This document shows, piece after piece, positions 34,501-42,932 of a stretch of DNA of 64,000 bases; positions within the stretch are counted from its first letter, which is position 1; every line of letters starts with the position of its first letter. Both the position numbers and the translations under genes were made by a program. This stretch comes from Mesorhizobium sp. CA8 (GTDB lineage: Bacteria; Pseudomonadota; Alphaproteobacteria; Rhizobiales; Rhizobiaceae): NCBI RefSeq assembly GCF_020164955.1, contig NZ_JAIUHG010000019.1, forward strand, positions 1 to 64,000, read 5' to 3'. The notes beneath the pieces are model-generated. The model worked only from the letters and a program-made list of their open reading frames with translations. It was not told where the DNA came from and did no database searches.

Positions 34501-36996
34501 ATGCCTGCCAACCTCAAATCCTACCGCGCCAAGCGCGAATTCTCCCGCACCCCCGAACCGGCCGGCAGCCTTTCCGCCGACGGTTCCAACCGCTTCGTCG
34601 TGCACAAGCACCACGCCACCGCCGACCACTATGATCTGCGCCTCGAAGTCGGCGGCGTCCTGAAGAGCTGGGCCGTCCCGCGCGGGCCCTCGCTCAACCC
34701 CGCCGACAAGCGTCTCGCCGTCGAGACCGAGGACCATCCGATCGAATATATCGATTTCGAGGGCGTCATCCCCGAGGGCGAATATGGCGGCGGGCCGATG
34801 ATCGTGTGGGACACCGGCACCTGGGCGCCGATGGAGGATGTCGAGAAAAGCCTCAGGACCGGCGCCTTCAAGTTCCGGCTGGCCGGGCAAAAACTCAATG
34901 GCGGCTGGATGCTGACCCGGCTGAAGCCGAAGCCCGGCGAGGATGAGAACAAGAAGAACTGGCTCTTGTTCAAGGAGCGCGACCTCGCTTCCGACACCAG
35001 GCTCGACATCCTCGAGGCACGGCCGGAGAGCGTGAAGTCCGGCCGCCGCATCGAAGAACTGGCGGCGGCGCCGAAGAAGACGGAACGCCTGCCGCCAAAG
35101 CGGGGTTCGCTGAAGCCCGGCGCGCTGCCCGGCGCCGTCAAGGCTAACCCGCCGAGCCGTATCGAGCCGCAGCTCGCCACGCAGGTGTCGAAGCCGCCAG
35201 GCAGCGATGATCCCGCGGAGCGCACCGGCCAACTCTGGCTGCACGAGATCAAGTTCGACGGCTACCGCACCATGGCGCGTGTGGTGGATGGCGAGGTGCG
35301 GCTGATCACCCGCGGCGGCATCGATTGGACCAAGCGTTATGGCGATCTTCCGCAGGCTTTTTTGCGACTGCCGGTTGCCCAAGCGTTCTTCGACGGCGAG
35401 ATCGTGGTGCTTGACGACAAGGGCATCTCGCGCTTCGGGCTGCTGCAGGATGCGCTGGCCGAAGGTGCCGGCTCAAAACTGCATTTCTACGCCTTCGACC
35501 TGCTGCATCTCGACGGCTGGGACCTGCGCAAGGCGCCGCTGCAAAGGCGCAAAGCGCTGCTTGCCGAACTGCTCGCCGGCCAGGCCGCCAACGCCGCCAT
35601 CCAGTATAGCGACCATGTCGAGGGTGACGGGCGCGGGCTCTATGAACAGGCGACGGAACTGGGACTCGAAGGCGTCGTTTCCAAACGCGCCGACGCCATC
35701 TACCAAAGCGGTCGAACCAAGAGCTGGACCAAGGTGAAGGCGCAAAAGACGGATGATTTCGTCATCGCCGGCTACACCGTCTCCGACCGGGCGGAGGGGC
35801 TGGCGGCGCTCGGCATGGCCGAGTTCGAGAACGGCGAACTGCACTATCGCGGCAAGGTCGGCACCGGCTTCGATCGCGATATGGCGACGGACCTGCTGGC
35901 CCGGCTGGAGCGGCTGACCGCCGGTGCCAGCCCGCCTGAAGGCGTGCCGCGCGAGGTCATGCGCGAAATGCACTGGGTGAAGCCGCTGCTGTCGGCCCGC
36001 ATCCATTATTCGAACCGCACCGGCGACAATGCGATCCGCCACGGCGTCTTTCGCGGGTTGCGCGATGTCGGCGGGCTGACCACGCCGGTGGCGGTCAAGC
36101 GCAAGCGGCTGATCGCCGAAGCCGATCTCGCCACCATTTGGGTCACCAATCCGGAGCGGCGGCTGTTCGGCAAGACCGGGCCAACAAAACTCGACATCGC
36201 CGTCTATTACGCGCTGGTCGGCGATTTCATGCTGCCGCATATCATCGGCCGGCCGGTGTCGCTGGTGCGCTGCCCGACCGGCAAGCCGCAGGACTGCTTC
36301 TTCCAGCGCCACGCCTTCACCGGCATGCCGCCTTCCGTGGCGGTGTTCGAGAGCACCAATTCCGAGGGCGAGACGAAAACCTATCTCTCGGTCGAGGACG
36401 CCAAGGGCTATCTGGCGCTGGCGCAATTCGGCGTCGTCGAGTTCCACACCTGGGGCACGCACCGCACAAAACTCGACAAGCCCGACCAGATCGTCTTCGA
36501 CCTCGACCCGGGCGAGGGGATTTCCTGGCGCGAGGTGGTTGAGGCCGCCGTCAACATCAAGGGCGGGCTGGAGAGCCTGGGCCTGGTGCCATTCGCCAAA
36601 ACCTCGGGTGGCAAAGGCATCCACATCACCGTGCCGGTGACCCGAAAGCAGAACTGGAAGAAACTGCATCAGGCATCGAGCGCGATTTCGACTTTGCTGG
36701 CGGCAAGCGCGCCCGACACCTTCACCACGACGATGGGCAAGGAAAACCGCAAGAAGCGCATCTTCATCGACTTCCACCGCAACGCGCGCGGCCACACTTC
36801 AGCCGCGCCCTATTCGCTGCGCGCCCGCACCAATCTGCCGGCCTCGACGCCGGTGAGCTGGACCGACCTGGAGACAATCGACGCGCCGGAGGACCTGAAT
36901 TACGCCTCGCTGCCGGGGCTGCTGGAGACGTCAGGCGATCCCTGGGCGGAGATCGATGAGGCGGCAAGGGATTTGCCGGTGGTTGAGGGGAGGTAA
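34501..36996 (+). CDS. ligD: Multidomain ATP-dependent DNA ligase D
   Basis: An 831-residue non-homologous end-joining enzyme with three domains in the order phosphoesterase, ligase, polymerase. The PE domain (about 1-165) has the metal site His37, His43, Asp45 ('HKHHATADHYDLRLE') and His79. The ligase (about 215-530) has the adenylation Lys251 in 'EIKFDGYRT' and 'GLEGVVSKRADAIYQSGRTK'. The Pol/primase domain (about 545-831) has 'VFDLDPGEG' and 'GKGIHITVPV'. It trims, fills in and seals double-strand breaks held by Ku. Its length matches rhizobial LigD. Ku lies 288 bp downstream on the same strand. The ribosome site is weak. Confidence 0.97.
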   Translation: MPANLKSYRAKREFSRTPEPAGSLSADGSNRFVVHKHHATADHYDLRLEVGGVLKSWAVPRGPSLNPADKRLAVETEDHPIEYIDFEGVIPEGEYGGGPMIVWDTGTWAPMEDVEKSLRTGAFKFRLAGQKLNGGWMLTRLKPKPGEDENKKNWLLFKERDLASDTRLDILEARPESVKSGRRIEELAAAPKKTERLPPKRGSLKPGALPGAVKANPPSRIEPQLATQVSKPPGSDDPAERTGQLWLHEIKFDGYRTMARVVDGEVRLITRGGIDWTKRYGDLPQAFLRLPVAQAFFDGEIVVLDDKGISRFGLLQDALAEGAGSKLHFYAFDLLHLDGWDLRKAPLQRRKALLAELLAGQAANAAIQYSDHVEGDGRGLYEQATELGLEGVVSKRADAIYQSGRTKSWTKVKAQKTDDFVIAGYTVSDRAEGLAALGMAEFENGELHYRGKVGTGFDRDMATDLLARLERLTAGASPPEGVPREVMREMHWVKPLLSARIHYSNRTGDNAIRHGVFRGLRDVGGLTTPVAVKRKRLIAEADLATIWVTNPERRLFGKTGPTKLDIAVYYALVGDFMLPHIIGRPVSLVRCPTGKPQDCFFQRHAFTGMPPSVAVFESTNSEGETKTYLSVEDAKGYLALAQFGVVEFHTWGTHRTKLDKPDQIVFDLDPGEGISWREVVEAAVNIKGGLESLGLVPFAKTSGGKGIHITVPVTRKQNWKKLHQASSAISTLLAASAPDTFTTTMGKENRKKRIFIDFHRNARGHTSAAPYSLRARTNLPASTPVSWTDLETIDAPEDLNYASLPGLLETSGDPWAEIDEAARDLPVVEGR

Positions 36997-37197
36997 ACCG
37001 CAGGCGTTTGCCATTCCGTCACACCCCCTCTGTCCTGCCAGCGTTTCGGTTCCGTCTCCATCGACGCTTCTTACAATTTGAATTATTCTCCGCGCCAACC
37101 GCCCCGAAAAACATTTCGCTAGGAATTCGGCACTATCATCAGGGGGCGGTGTAGGATTTCCACGGCGCTGATCGTCCTCAGGACGAAGCGCTGCAAA

Positions 37198-37246
37198 GAG
37201 CATGGTCCCCAAAAGTGGGAACCGGTTTTTGGACAAGACCATGCTC
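37198..37246. repeat. RIME2-like palindrome upstream of ku
   Basis: GAGCATGGTC (37198-37207) and GACCATGCTC (37237-37246) pair exactly around CCCCAAAAGTGGGAACCGG, a wording found in very many copies in rhizobial genomes. It ends about 40 bp before the ku start, so it is in the ku leader if transcription begins further upstream. Confidence 0.8.
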
Positions 37247-37284
37247 CAACATAGTGTCAGTGCATGGCCGCGTAGGAGTTCATC

Positions 37285-38193
37285 ATGGCGCCCAGGGCAA
37301 GTTGGAAAGGTTACCTCAAACTCAGCCTCGTCAGCTGTCCGGTCCGGCTTTACCCGGCCACCAGCGCGAGCGAGCGCATTTCGTTCAATCAGCTGCACAA
37401 GAAGACCCACAACCGCATCAACATGAAGCCGGTCGACCCCGAGCTTGGCCTTGTCGAGCGCTCGGACCTGGTGCGCGGCTACGAATATGAGGACAAGCAG
37501 TACATCATCATCGATGACGCCGACCTCGACGCGGTCAGGATCGAATCCAACCACACGATGAACATCGAGGCCTTCGTCGACGAGAGCGAGGTCGACGTCA
37601 TCTACCAGGATTCGCCCTATTATCTCGCGCCCGACGGCGCCATGGCGGAGGAAACCTTCGCGGTGCTGCGCGAAGCCATGCGCAAGTCCGGCAAGCTGGC
37701 GATCGCCCGCCTGGTACTCTCCAGCCGCGAGCGCGTGGTGACGATCGGCCCGCGCGAGAACGGCATGTTCGTCTGCACCTTGAGGAATCCCAACGAAGTG
37801 CGCGGCACGGCTGAATATTTCGGCAACATTCCGGCCGGCAAGCCGGATCCGGAAATGCTGGAGCTTGCGCTGGCGTTGATCAAGCAGAAGGAAACGCACT
37901 TCGATCCGAAGAACTACGAGGACCGCTATGAAGTGGCGCTGATGGCGATGATCCGCGAGAAGCTGAAGGGCCACAAGCCGATCATCGCGGCCGCGCCGGA
38001 GCGTGGCAACGTCATCAACCTGATGGATGCGCTGAAGGCGAGTCTGTCGCAGCAGACGAAGCCGCCAGCCAAGTCGAAGAGCAAGGCCGAGGAAGCGCCA
38101 GCCAAGCCAGCCAAGAAGGCGGCTGCCGGCCGCGCGGCTGAAAATCCGCTGAAGGCGAACCTGTTGAAGGCTGTCGGCAAGAGCAAGAAGTGA
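37285..38193 (+). CDS. ku: Ku end-binding protein
   Basis: A 302-residue bacterial Ku. The barrel core is visible in 'YLKLSLVSCPVRLYPATS', 'ISFNQLHKKTHNRI' and 'GRENGM'-like 'IGPRENGMFVCTLRNPNEVR'. It is followed by the helical 'LELALALIKQKETHFDPKNYED' and a Lys/Ala/Pro-rich C-terminal extension (about 255-302) typical of rhizobial Ku proteins that bind DNA. It forms a homodimer ring on DNA ends and recruits LigD. AGGAG six bases before the ATG is a good ribosome site. The stop overlaps the GTG of the next gene. Confidence 0.96.
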   Translation: MAPRASWKGYLKLSLVSCPVRLYPATSASERISFNQLHKKTHNRINMKPVDPELGLVERSDLVRGYEYEDKQYIIIDDADLDAVRIESNHTMNIEAFVDESEVDVIYQDSPYYLAPDGAMAEETFAVLREAMRKSGKLAIARLVLSSRERVVTIGPRENGMFVCTLRNPNEVRGTAEYFGNIPAGKPDPEMLELALALIKQKETHFDPKNYEDRYEVALMAMIREKLKGHKPIIAAAPERGNVINLMDALKASLSQQTKPPAKSKSKAEEAPAKPAKKAAAGRAAENPLKANLLKAVGKSKK

Positions 38194-39317
38194 CGGGAAA
38201 TGCAGGGCCAGTGATCGTTCCCGGCGCCGTCTTCGGCGTCATCGGCGCGCTGGCCGCCTTTCCGCTGCGCCTCGCTGCCCGCGAGGTCGAGCGCCGCCAT
38301 GCGGAGTTGCGGCGCGGCGTCACCCGCCGCACCACTCACGTCCTGTTCGGTCGCACGCTTCTCTCCAAGGCGGCGAAATCCGGCGATGCCGAAATCGAGC
38401 GCCGCGCGAAGGCCGAGCGCGAATTAGGCCGCGCGCTGATCAGCGAGAGCGGTTTCCTGCGCCTGCTTGGGTTGATGAAGGCGCCCGACGCTTCGTCGCT
38501 CTCCAGGCAGTCGCTAATCGACCAATCGCGGCTGGCGGGTGATGATCTCGACATGCTGTCGCTGTTCGATGCCTTCGAGCATGACGGCGAACCATATTCC
38601 TTCCGCGATCTGATCTTGGCGAGGAAGTATGCCGGGCTGATTGCCAGCGGCGCCACCTGGGGCGCGATCGCGCGCTCGGTGCATCGCTCCGGCCCGGTCG
38701 CATCGCTCACCGCCAAGTCGCTCAATCTAGGCTCGCAGCATGGCCGCCCGGATGCGATCTATCTCGACGAAGGCAGGAGCGAGCTCGATGGTCAGCTGCT
38801 GTTCGATCTCGGCTCACCGGAAGACGACACGCTGGAGGAATTGTTCGCCGAGGCGGAAGCCGCGGAAGAGGAAGGGCGTCACGACGACGCGGCTGCGCTC
38901 TACCAGCGCTGTCTGGCGATCGATCCCAAGGATGCGATTGCCGCCTTCAACCGCGCCAACTGCCTGCGCGGCGCCAGCCGGGTTGCCGAAGCCGCGCATG
39001 ATTATGCCCGCGCGATAAAGCTCGACCCCGGCTTCGTCGAGGCCTGGTTCAATCTCGCCGGCCTGATGAGCGACGAAGGCAAGGTCGCTTCGGCGCGCCG
39101 GCATCTGCAGAAGGCGATCGTGCTCGACAAGACTTACGCCGATCCGGTGTTCAACCTCGCGCGGCTGGAGTTCGACGGCGGCAATCTCGCCGAAGCTCGC
39201 CGGCTGTGGGTGCGCTATCTGGAGCTGGATGCGGTATCCGAATGGGCGCGGACTGCGCAGAAGGGGATACAGTTCGTGGATCTGCATATGGCAGGTGAGC
39301 GAGATGTTCGCGCTTGA
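38190..39317 (+). CDS. BRCT / MerR-like / tetratricopeptide protein coupled to ku
   Basis: A 375-residue protein with three parts. Residues 8-55 contain 'RRGVTRRTTHVLFGRTLL', the typical BRCT 'TTHVVFG' strand. Residues 115-185 ('PYSFRDLILARKYAGLIASG') resemble the MerR-type winged helix 'YSFRDLvalR'. Residues 205-360 are TPR repeats ('AAALYQRCLAIDPKDAIAAF', 'AIKLDPGFVEAWFNLAGLM', 'AIVLDKTYADPVFNLARLEF'). The GTG start overlaps the ku stop (GTGA), implying translational coupling; GTG 38211 is an alternative. BRCT domains bind phospho-ligands or DNA ends, so a role as end-joining scaffold or sensor is plausible but inferred. Confidence 0.82.
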   Translation: MTGNAGPVIVPGAVFGVIGALAAFPLRLAAREVERRHAELRRGVTRRTTHVLFGRTLLSKAAKSGDAEIERRAKAERELGRALISESGFLRLLGLMKAPDASSLSRQSLIDQSRLAGDDLDMLSLFDAFEHDGEPYSFRDLILARKYAGLIASGATWGAIARSVHRSGPVASLTAKSLNLGSQHGRPDAIYLDEGRSELDGQLLFDLGSPEDDTLEELFAEAEAAEEEGRHDDAAALYQRCLAIDPKDAIAAFNRANCLRGASRVAEAAHDYARAIKLDPGFVEAWFNLAGLMSDEGKVASARRHLQKAIVLDKTYADPVFNLARLEFDGGNLAEARRLWVRYLELDAVSEWARTAQKGIQFVDLHMAGERDVRA

Positions 39318-39476
39318 GCACCCCCCTCTGGCCTGCCGGCCATCTCCCCCGCAAGGGGTGAGATTGGCAGTTCAGGCGCCGTACTTATCGTCCCACGCTG
39401 GCGGTTGGCGAAATCCGACGCAACGGCTGATCTCCCTCCTTGAGGGGAGATGCCCGGCAGGCCAGCGAGGGGTGTG
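39318..39476. repeat. Mosaic intergenic inverted repeat (type B), imperfect copy
   Basis: The left arm, starting CACCCCCCTCTGGCCTGCCG, and right arm, ending CCAGCGAGGGGTGTG, are inverted relatives of the arms at 34293-34446, with several mismatches. The copy occupies almost the whole gap between the TPR gene and the hydrolase gene. Confidence 0.8.
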
Positions 39477-39508
39477 ACGGAACTCGGCCTCGCAAGCGAG
39501 ACCTCCCC

Positions 39509-40147
39509 ATGACCAGTTTCCTCTTCGACGGCCCGGACTCCGCCCCCGTCACCATCCTGCTCGCGCACGGCGCCGGCGCACCGATGGATTCCGCGTCGAT
39601 GGCCGCCACCGCCAAGGCGCTCGCAGCGGCCGGCTTCCGCGTCGCACGCTTCGAGTTCCACTACATGGCGGCGCGCCGCTACGGCCATCGCAAGCCGCCG
39701 CCGCGCGCCGAGACGGTGAACCCGGAATACGTCAAGGCGATCGCGGATCTGCGCGCCAAGGCCGTGACCGGCAGACTGATCATCGGCGGCAAGTCGATGG
39801 GCGGCCGCGTCGCCTCCATGGTCGCCGACGAGATGTTCGCCAAGGGCGAAATCGGCGGGCTGGTCTGTCTCGGCTATCCCTTCCATCCGCCGGGTAAGCC
39901 GGAGCAGTTGCGCACAAAGCATCTCGCCGACCTGAAGACGCCGACGCTGATCTTCCAGGGCACGCGCGACGAGTTCGGCACGAAGGAGGAAGTCGCGACC
40001 TACGGCCTTTCTCCTGCCATCGAGGTGATCTGGCTCGAGGACGGCGACCACGATCTGAAGCCACGCAAGGCGATCTCGGGCTTTTCGACGGGCGATCATC
40101 TAAAGACGGTGGCGGAGACTGTGAAGGCACGGATGGCTCAGTCATAA
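39509..40147 (+). CDS. Alpha/beta hydrolase (KANL3/Tex30-like)
   Basis: A 212-residue small hydrolase. The nucleophile Ser96 is in 'IIGGKSMGGRVA', the acid is likely Asp in 'IFQGTRDEFG', and the base His lies in 'LEDGDHDLKPR'. 'ILLAHGAGAPMDSASM' forms the oxyanion-side loop. This pattern defines the KANL3/Tex30 subgroup, whose substrates in bacteria are unknown. ATG 39509 starts the folded part; the longer frame would run into the repeat. It lies between the end-joining genes and exonuclease III. Confidence 0.87.
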   Translation: MTSFLFDGPDSAPVTILLAHGAGAPMDSASMAATAKALAAAGFRVARFEFHYMAARRYGHRKPPPRAETVNPEYVKAIADLRAKAVTGRLIIGGKSMGGRVASMVADEMFAKGEIGGLVCLGYPFHPPGKPEQLRTKHLADLKTPTLIFQGTRDEFGTKEEVATYGLSPAIEVIWLEDGDHDLKPRKAISGFSTGDHLKTVAETVKARMAQS

Positions 40148-40236
40148 CTCTCGGCGCCGACGCTGAAGGGATGGGTGCCGAAGCAGATCGTGCTGCCCTC
40201 TTGCGACACATCTGGGCTTCTTGTTCTGATGAGCTG

Positions 40237-41013
40237 ATGAAACTCGCCACCTTCAACATCAACAACATCAACAGCCGGCTGGAAAACCTGCTCGCCTGGC
40301 TCGCCAAGGCAAAGCCCGATGTCGTCTGCCTGCAGGAGCTGAAATCCCGCGACACGCAATTCCCGCTGACCCGGCTCGCCAAGGCCGGCTATGGCGCGGT
40401 GTGGAAGGGGGAGCCGACCTGGAATGGCGTCGCGATCCTCGCACGCGGCGCCGAGCCTGTGCTGACGCGCGATGCGCTGCCCGGCGATGATGCCGACCGC
40501 CAGGCCCGCTACATCGAGGCGGCGGTCGACGGCGTCGTCATCGCTTGCCTCTATGCGCCAAACGGCAATCCGCAGCCCGGCCCGAAATTCGCCTACAAGC
40601 TCGCCTGGCACGAGCGCTTCGCGGCGCATGCGGGTGAGCTCCTCGACACCGGCCTGCCGGTAGCGCTCGCCGGCGATTTCAACATCGTGCCCGAGCCGCG
40701 CGACATCTATGAGACCCGGTCCTATGACAATAACGCGCTGGTGCAGCCTGAAAGCCGCGCCGTCTTCGCCGCGCTGATCGACCAGGGCTGGACGGACGCG
40801 TTGCGCAGGGTTTTTCCCAAGGAGCAGCGGCTCTACACTTTCTGGGACTATCGCCGGAACCGCTGGCCGCGCGACGCCGGCTTGCGGCTCGACCACATCC
40901 TGTTGTCGAAGAAGCTCGCTCGAAAACTGAAAGCGGCGGGCATCGACCGTGAGGTGCGGGGAGGAGAAAACCCCAGCGATCACGCGCCGGTCTGGGTGGA
41001 ATTGGCGACCTGA
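40237..41013 (+). CDS. xthA: Exonuclease III / AP endonuclease
   Basis: A 258-residue Mg2+-dependent nuclease that cleaves at abasic sites and removes 3' blocks. Asn8 in 'MKLATFNINNI', Glu34 in 'VVCLQELKS', Tyr106 in 'CLYAPNG', Asp147/Asn149 in 'LAGDFNIVP' and the final His in 'PSDHAPVWVEL' are the known active-site residues. The natural N-terminus starts at ATG 40237; a longer frame from 40171 adds residues with no family match. Next to LigD and Ku it completes a repair-oriented block. Confidence 0.96.
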   Translation: MKLATFNINNINSRLENLLAWLAKAKPDVVCLQELKSRDTQFPLTRLAKAGYGAVWKGEPTWNGVAILARGAEPVLTRDALPGDDADRQARYIEAAVDGVVIACLYAPNGNPQPGPKFAYKLAWHERFAAHAGELLDTGLPVALAGDFNIVPEPRDIYETRSYDNNALVQPESRAVFAALIDQGWTDALRRVFPKEQRLYTFWDYRRNRWPRDAGLRLDHILLSKKLARKLKAAGIDREVRGGENPSDHAPVWVELAT

Positions 41014-41124
41014 CCTTCTCCGGCAAGAAAGGAAGGCCCGCGCCGTCCCGCCGGGATTACTATTCAAGACGAATTTCCTGCGGACATACCTTGCAGCATC
41101 AGCGCCCAACGCTAGAGCCGGATA

Positions 41125-41226
41125 ACTTCAGGTCGAATCGACCTGAAGTCTGAATCCGTCTCCATATCAAAGAGATAGAGCATGATGTCGTCGGAAAACC
41201 GCTTCACACTTTTCGGCATCGTGCTC
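41125..41226. repeat. Double rhizobial palindrome (12-bp perfect arm plus RIME1-like element)
   Basis: ACTTCAGGTCGA and TCGACCTGAAGT (41125-41149) form a perfect inverted repeat with a one-base centre. Immediately after, GAGCATGATG (41178-41187) pairs with CATCGTGCTC (41217-41226), 9 of 10, enclosing GTCGGAAAACCGCTTCACAC, a RIME1-type wording. The pair fills the gap between xthA and the next gene. Confidence 0.8.
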
Positions 41227-41299
41227 TAGTCTGCCAAGAATCAGAGGGGGGGTGACCTGATGGTCTTGAACACCGGTCTGCAGCCGTCGCCTGGCCGCC

Positions 41300-42490
41300 A
41301 TGGCTGACACCGCCCTCGTCGCCCTCATCTCCGCCCTCGTCTTTGCCGGTGCGATCGCCCTCATCGCGATCGCGCTGCGCTGGCGCCGCAAGCGCCGCAG
41401 AGCGCGCGGCAACCCCAATCCGGCGGGCGACTATGCGCCGCGCGCCGCGTGGGCGGCGACATCCGGCAAGCTCAACTTCTCGTCCTTCGTCTACATGGAT
41501 GTCGACGGCGACGGCACCTATGGTCAAGCCGACCGGCCGATGGCGGGCATCGTCGTGCGGCTCTACAACGAACGCGGCACTTTCCTTGCTTCGGCGCGCA
41601 GCAACGCTGCCGGTTTCGCGAATTTCCCGATGTCGTCGAAGCGCCGCAGCGCGGCGATCCAGCGGCCAGGTGTCTATCGTTTCTCGGTCTCGGTGCCGCC
41701 GGGCTGGCGCGCCAGCAGTGCCAACCGGGACCAGACGGTGTGCCTGCGGGATGCGCCGGGCGCCATGGTCGGCCTCATCGGCGAGGCGTTGCCGAAGCCG
41801 GTCGGCCTAGCGCCGGGGCGGACGTTGAATGGCAGGACGCCGGTCGCGACGGGCGTCACGCTGTCGGTCATGGGCAAAGGTCAGTTGCTCGAGAACCGGG
41901 CGCTGCCTGCCGACGCCGCCTTCCGCTTCCCGCTCGGCGTCGATGCCGATGAAATCGTCATTGCGGGCTCGGGGCTCGACCGAAGGCTCAAGCTGTCGGC
42001 CTATCCGGTCGATCTCGGCCTGTTGGCGCGCGGCGCGCTCGCGCCCGACGCGGCGCTCAAGGCCATCGGCTTCGACGACATAACCCCGCGCGGCCTGTGC
42101 AAAGTGCCCTCCGGCCACGCCGGGCTAGACTGGCGCAATCTGAACGCCATGGCGCGCGACCACACCGCCAACAGCGAGGGCTATGCCAACGGCAACGTGT
42201 CCGGCGCCTACATCGCCTATACCAGCAGCGGCCATCCGGCCGAGTTCGGTCGCGCCACGCCCTTCGGCTTCCACTCGGTGATGCTCACGGCGGCCTGGCT
42301 GGCCTCGGAAGGAGAGACCGCGCTGGTGGAAAGCTGGTTGGGGGAGGAGGCGGTCGCGCGCGACGAAATCGTGCTGTCGGCGCTGGCGCCCGTTCAATAC
42401 GCGCCCATGCTGGAGGCGGTGACGCGTGTGCGTATCTCCACCAGACACCACTGGCAGGCTGTGCTCGACGATCTGATCGTGGCGCTTTGA
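41300..42490 (+). CDS. Membrane-anchored protein with SdrD-B-like beta domain
   Basis: A 396-residue protein. Residues 5-27 are one hydrophobic segment followed by a Arg/Lys cluster ('RWRRKRRRARG'), so the N-terminus is out and the bulk probably cytosolic, or the reverse if it acts as an uncleaved signal. Residues 58-150 carry 'FSSFVYMDVDGDGTYGQADR' and 'PMAGIVVRLYNERGTFLASA', the Ca-binding-like start of SdrD-B/Cna-B domains, which in Gram-positive adhesins form Ig-like folds. A second, unrecognised domain (about 250-396) has a conserved-looking 'VPSGHAGLDWRNLNAMARDH'. Function unknown. The ribosome site is weak. Confidence 0.75.
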   Translation: MADTALVALISALVFAGAIALIAIALRWRRKRRRARGNPNPAGDYAPRAAWAATSGKLNFSSFVYMDVDGDGTYGQADRPMAGIVVRLYNERGTFLASARSNAAGFANFPMSSKRRSAAIQRPGVYRFSVSVPPGWRASSANRDQTVCLRDAPGAMVGLIGEALPKPVGLAPGRTLNGRTPVATGVTLSVMGKGQLLENRALPADAAFRFPLGVDADEIVIAGSGLDRRLKLSAYPVDLGLLARGALAPDAALKAIGFDDITPRGLCKVPSGHAGLDWRNLNAMARDHTANSEGYANGNVSGAYIAYTSSGHPAEFGRATPFGFHSVMLTAAWLASEGETALVESWLGEEAVARDEIVLSALAPVQYAPMLEAVTRVRISTRHHWQAVLDDLIVAL

Positions 42491-42578
42491 CATATGCCGG
42501 CCAACGCGCGGCAATTCCTGCGATATCTCAAGCAAGGCTAACGCGCGCCGCCTGAAGGTCTGCAATGCGCCTTTTGGC

Positions 42579-42668
42579 TCAGAATACGACGGAAGCTGCG
42601 CCGTTCCCGGTGATTGCCGAAAGCCTGTCCTTCTTGACCAGGGTCGGCTTCACATAGGTTCTCTTCAT
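42579..42668 (-). CDS. Orphan RiPP-precursor-like peptide 1 (29 aa)
   Basis: A 29-residue peptide starting MKRTYVKPTLVKK and ending in a hydrophobic Val-Val-Phe. It keeps the lasso-type leader spacing Tyr5, Pro8, Leu10, with Asp14 in place of Gly14, and Thr20 at the position that normally ends the leader. The residues after Thr20 (Gly-Asn-Gly-Ala-Ala-Ser-Val-Val-Phe) lack the Asp/Glu needed for a lasso macrolactam. GGGAGAGCTTGG is a strong ribosome site. It resembles rhizobial peptides that pipelines call putative RiPP precursors (from memory). Its paralogue is 115 bp upstream. No maturation enzyme is nearby. Confidence 0.72.
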   Translation of the reverse strand: MKRTYVKPTLVKKDRLSAITGNGAASVVF

Positions 42669-42715
42669 CCAAGCTCTCCCGAAGTTTCGCCGCACGATCT
42701 CATACGCACGTCTGC

Positions 42716-42721
42716 CGTCAA
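42716..42721 (-). promoter_or_regulatory. -35-like box of RiPP-like gene 1
   Basis: TTGACG on the minus strand, 47 bp before the peptide-1 ATG, followed after 17 bp by ATCGTG. The segment between, ending GTATGAGAT, is similar to that upstream of peptide 2. The -10 box is weak. Confidence 0.45.
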
Positions 42722-42782
42722 GCAAACGCCCGGGCAAGCTCTTCACCGTTAGCGTTCCTGCTACGGCGCTGAAATTACATCA

Positions 42783-42881
42783 TTAGGTGGTGCTGCCGTT
42801 GACGATGACCGACGGACCGGCCACCACCGCCGAAAGCTTGCCCTTGCGGACCAAAACAGGCTTCTCGTAAGTCTTCTTCAT
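42783..42881 (-). CDS. Orphan RiPP-precursor-like peptide 2 (32 aa)
   Basis: A 32-residue peptide starting MKKTYEKPVLVRKGKLSAVV. The leader motif YxxPxLxxxG is complete (Tyr5, Pro8, Leu10, Gly14), as recognised by the B1 protein of lasso-peptide systems. At position 20, where Thr is expected, it has Val, and the presumed core from Gly22 (Gly-Pro-Ser-Val-Ile-Val-Asn-Gly-Ser-Thr-Thr) has Asn, not Asp or Glu, at ring position 7. GGGGAGAGCATCTT precedes the ATG. It shares leader, ribosome site and promoter-region similarity with peptide 1, so the two are a tandem duplication. Confidence 0.75.
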   Translation of the reverse strand: MKKTYEKPVLVRKGKLSAVVAGPSVIVNGSTT

Positions 42882-42932
42882 AAGATGCTCTCCCCTGAAA
42901 ATCCCGGCGGATAATCTCACATAAGCAATTTC

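Noticed and set aside
42579..42881. Complete lasso-peptide biosynthetic cluster
   Set aside because: No B1/B2 protease or asparagine-synthetase-like cyclase is found in the window, and the cores lack Asp/Glu at ring positions 7-9.
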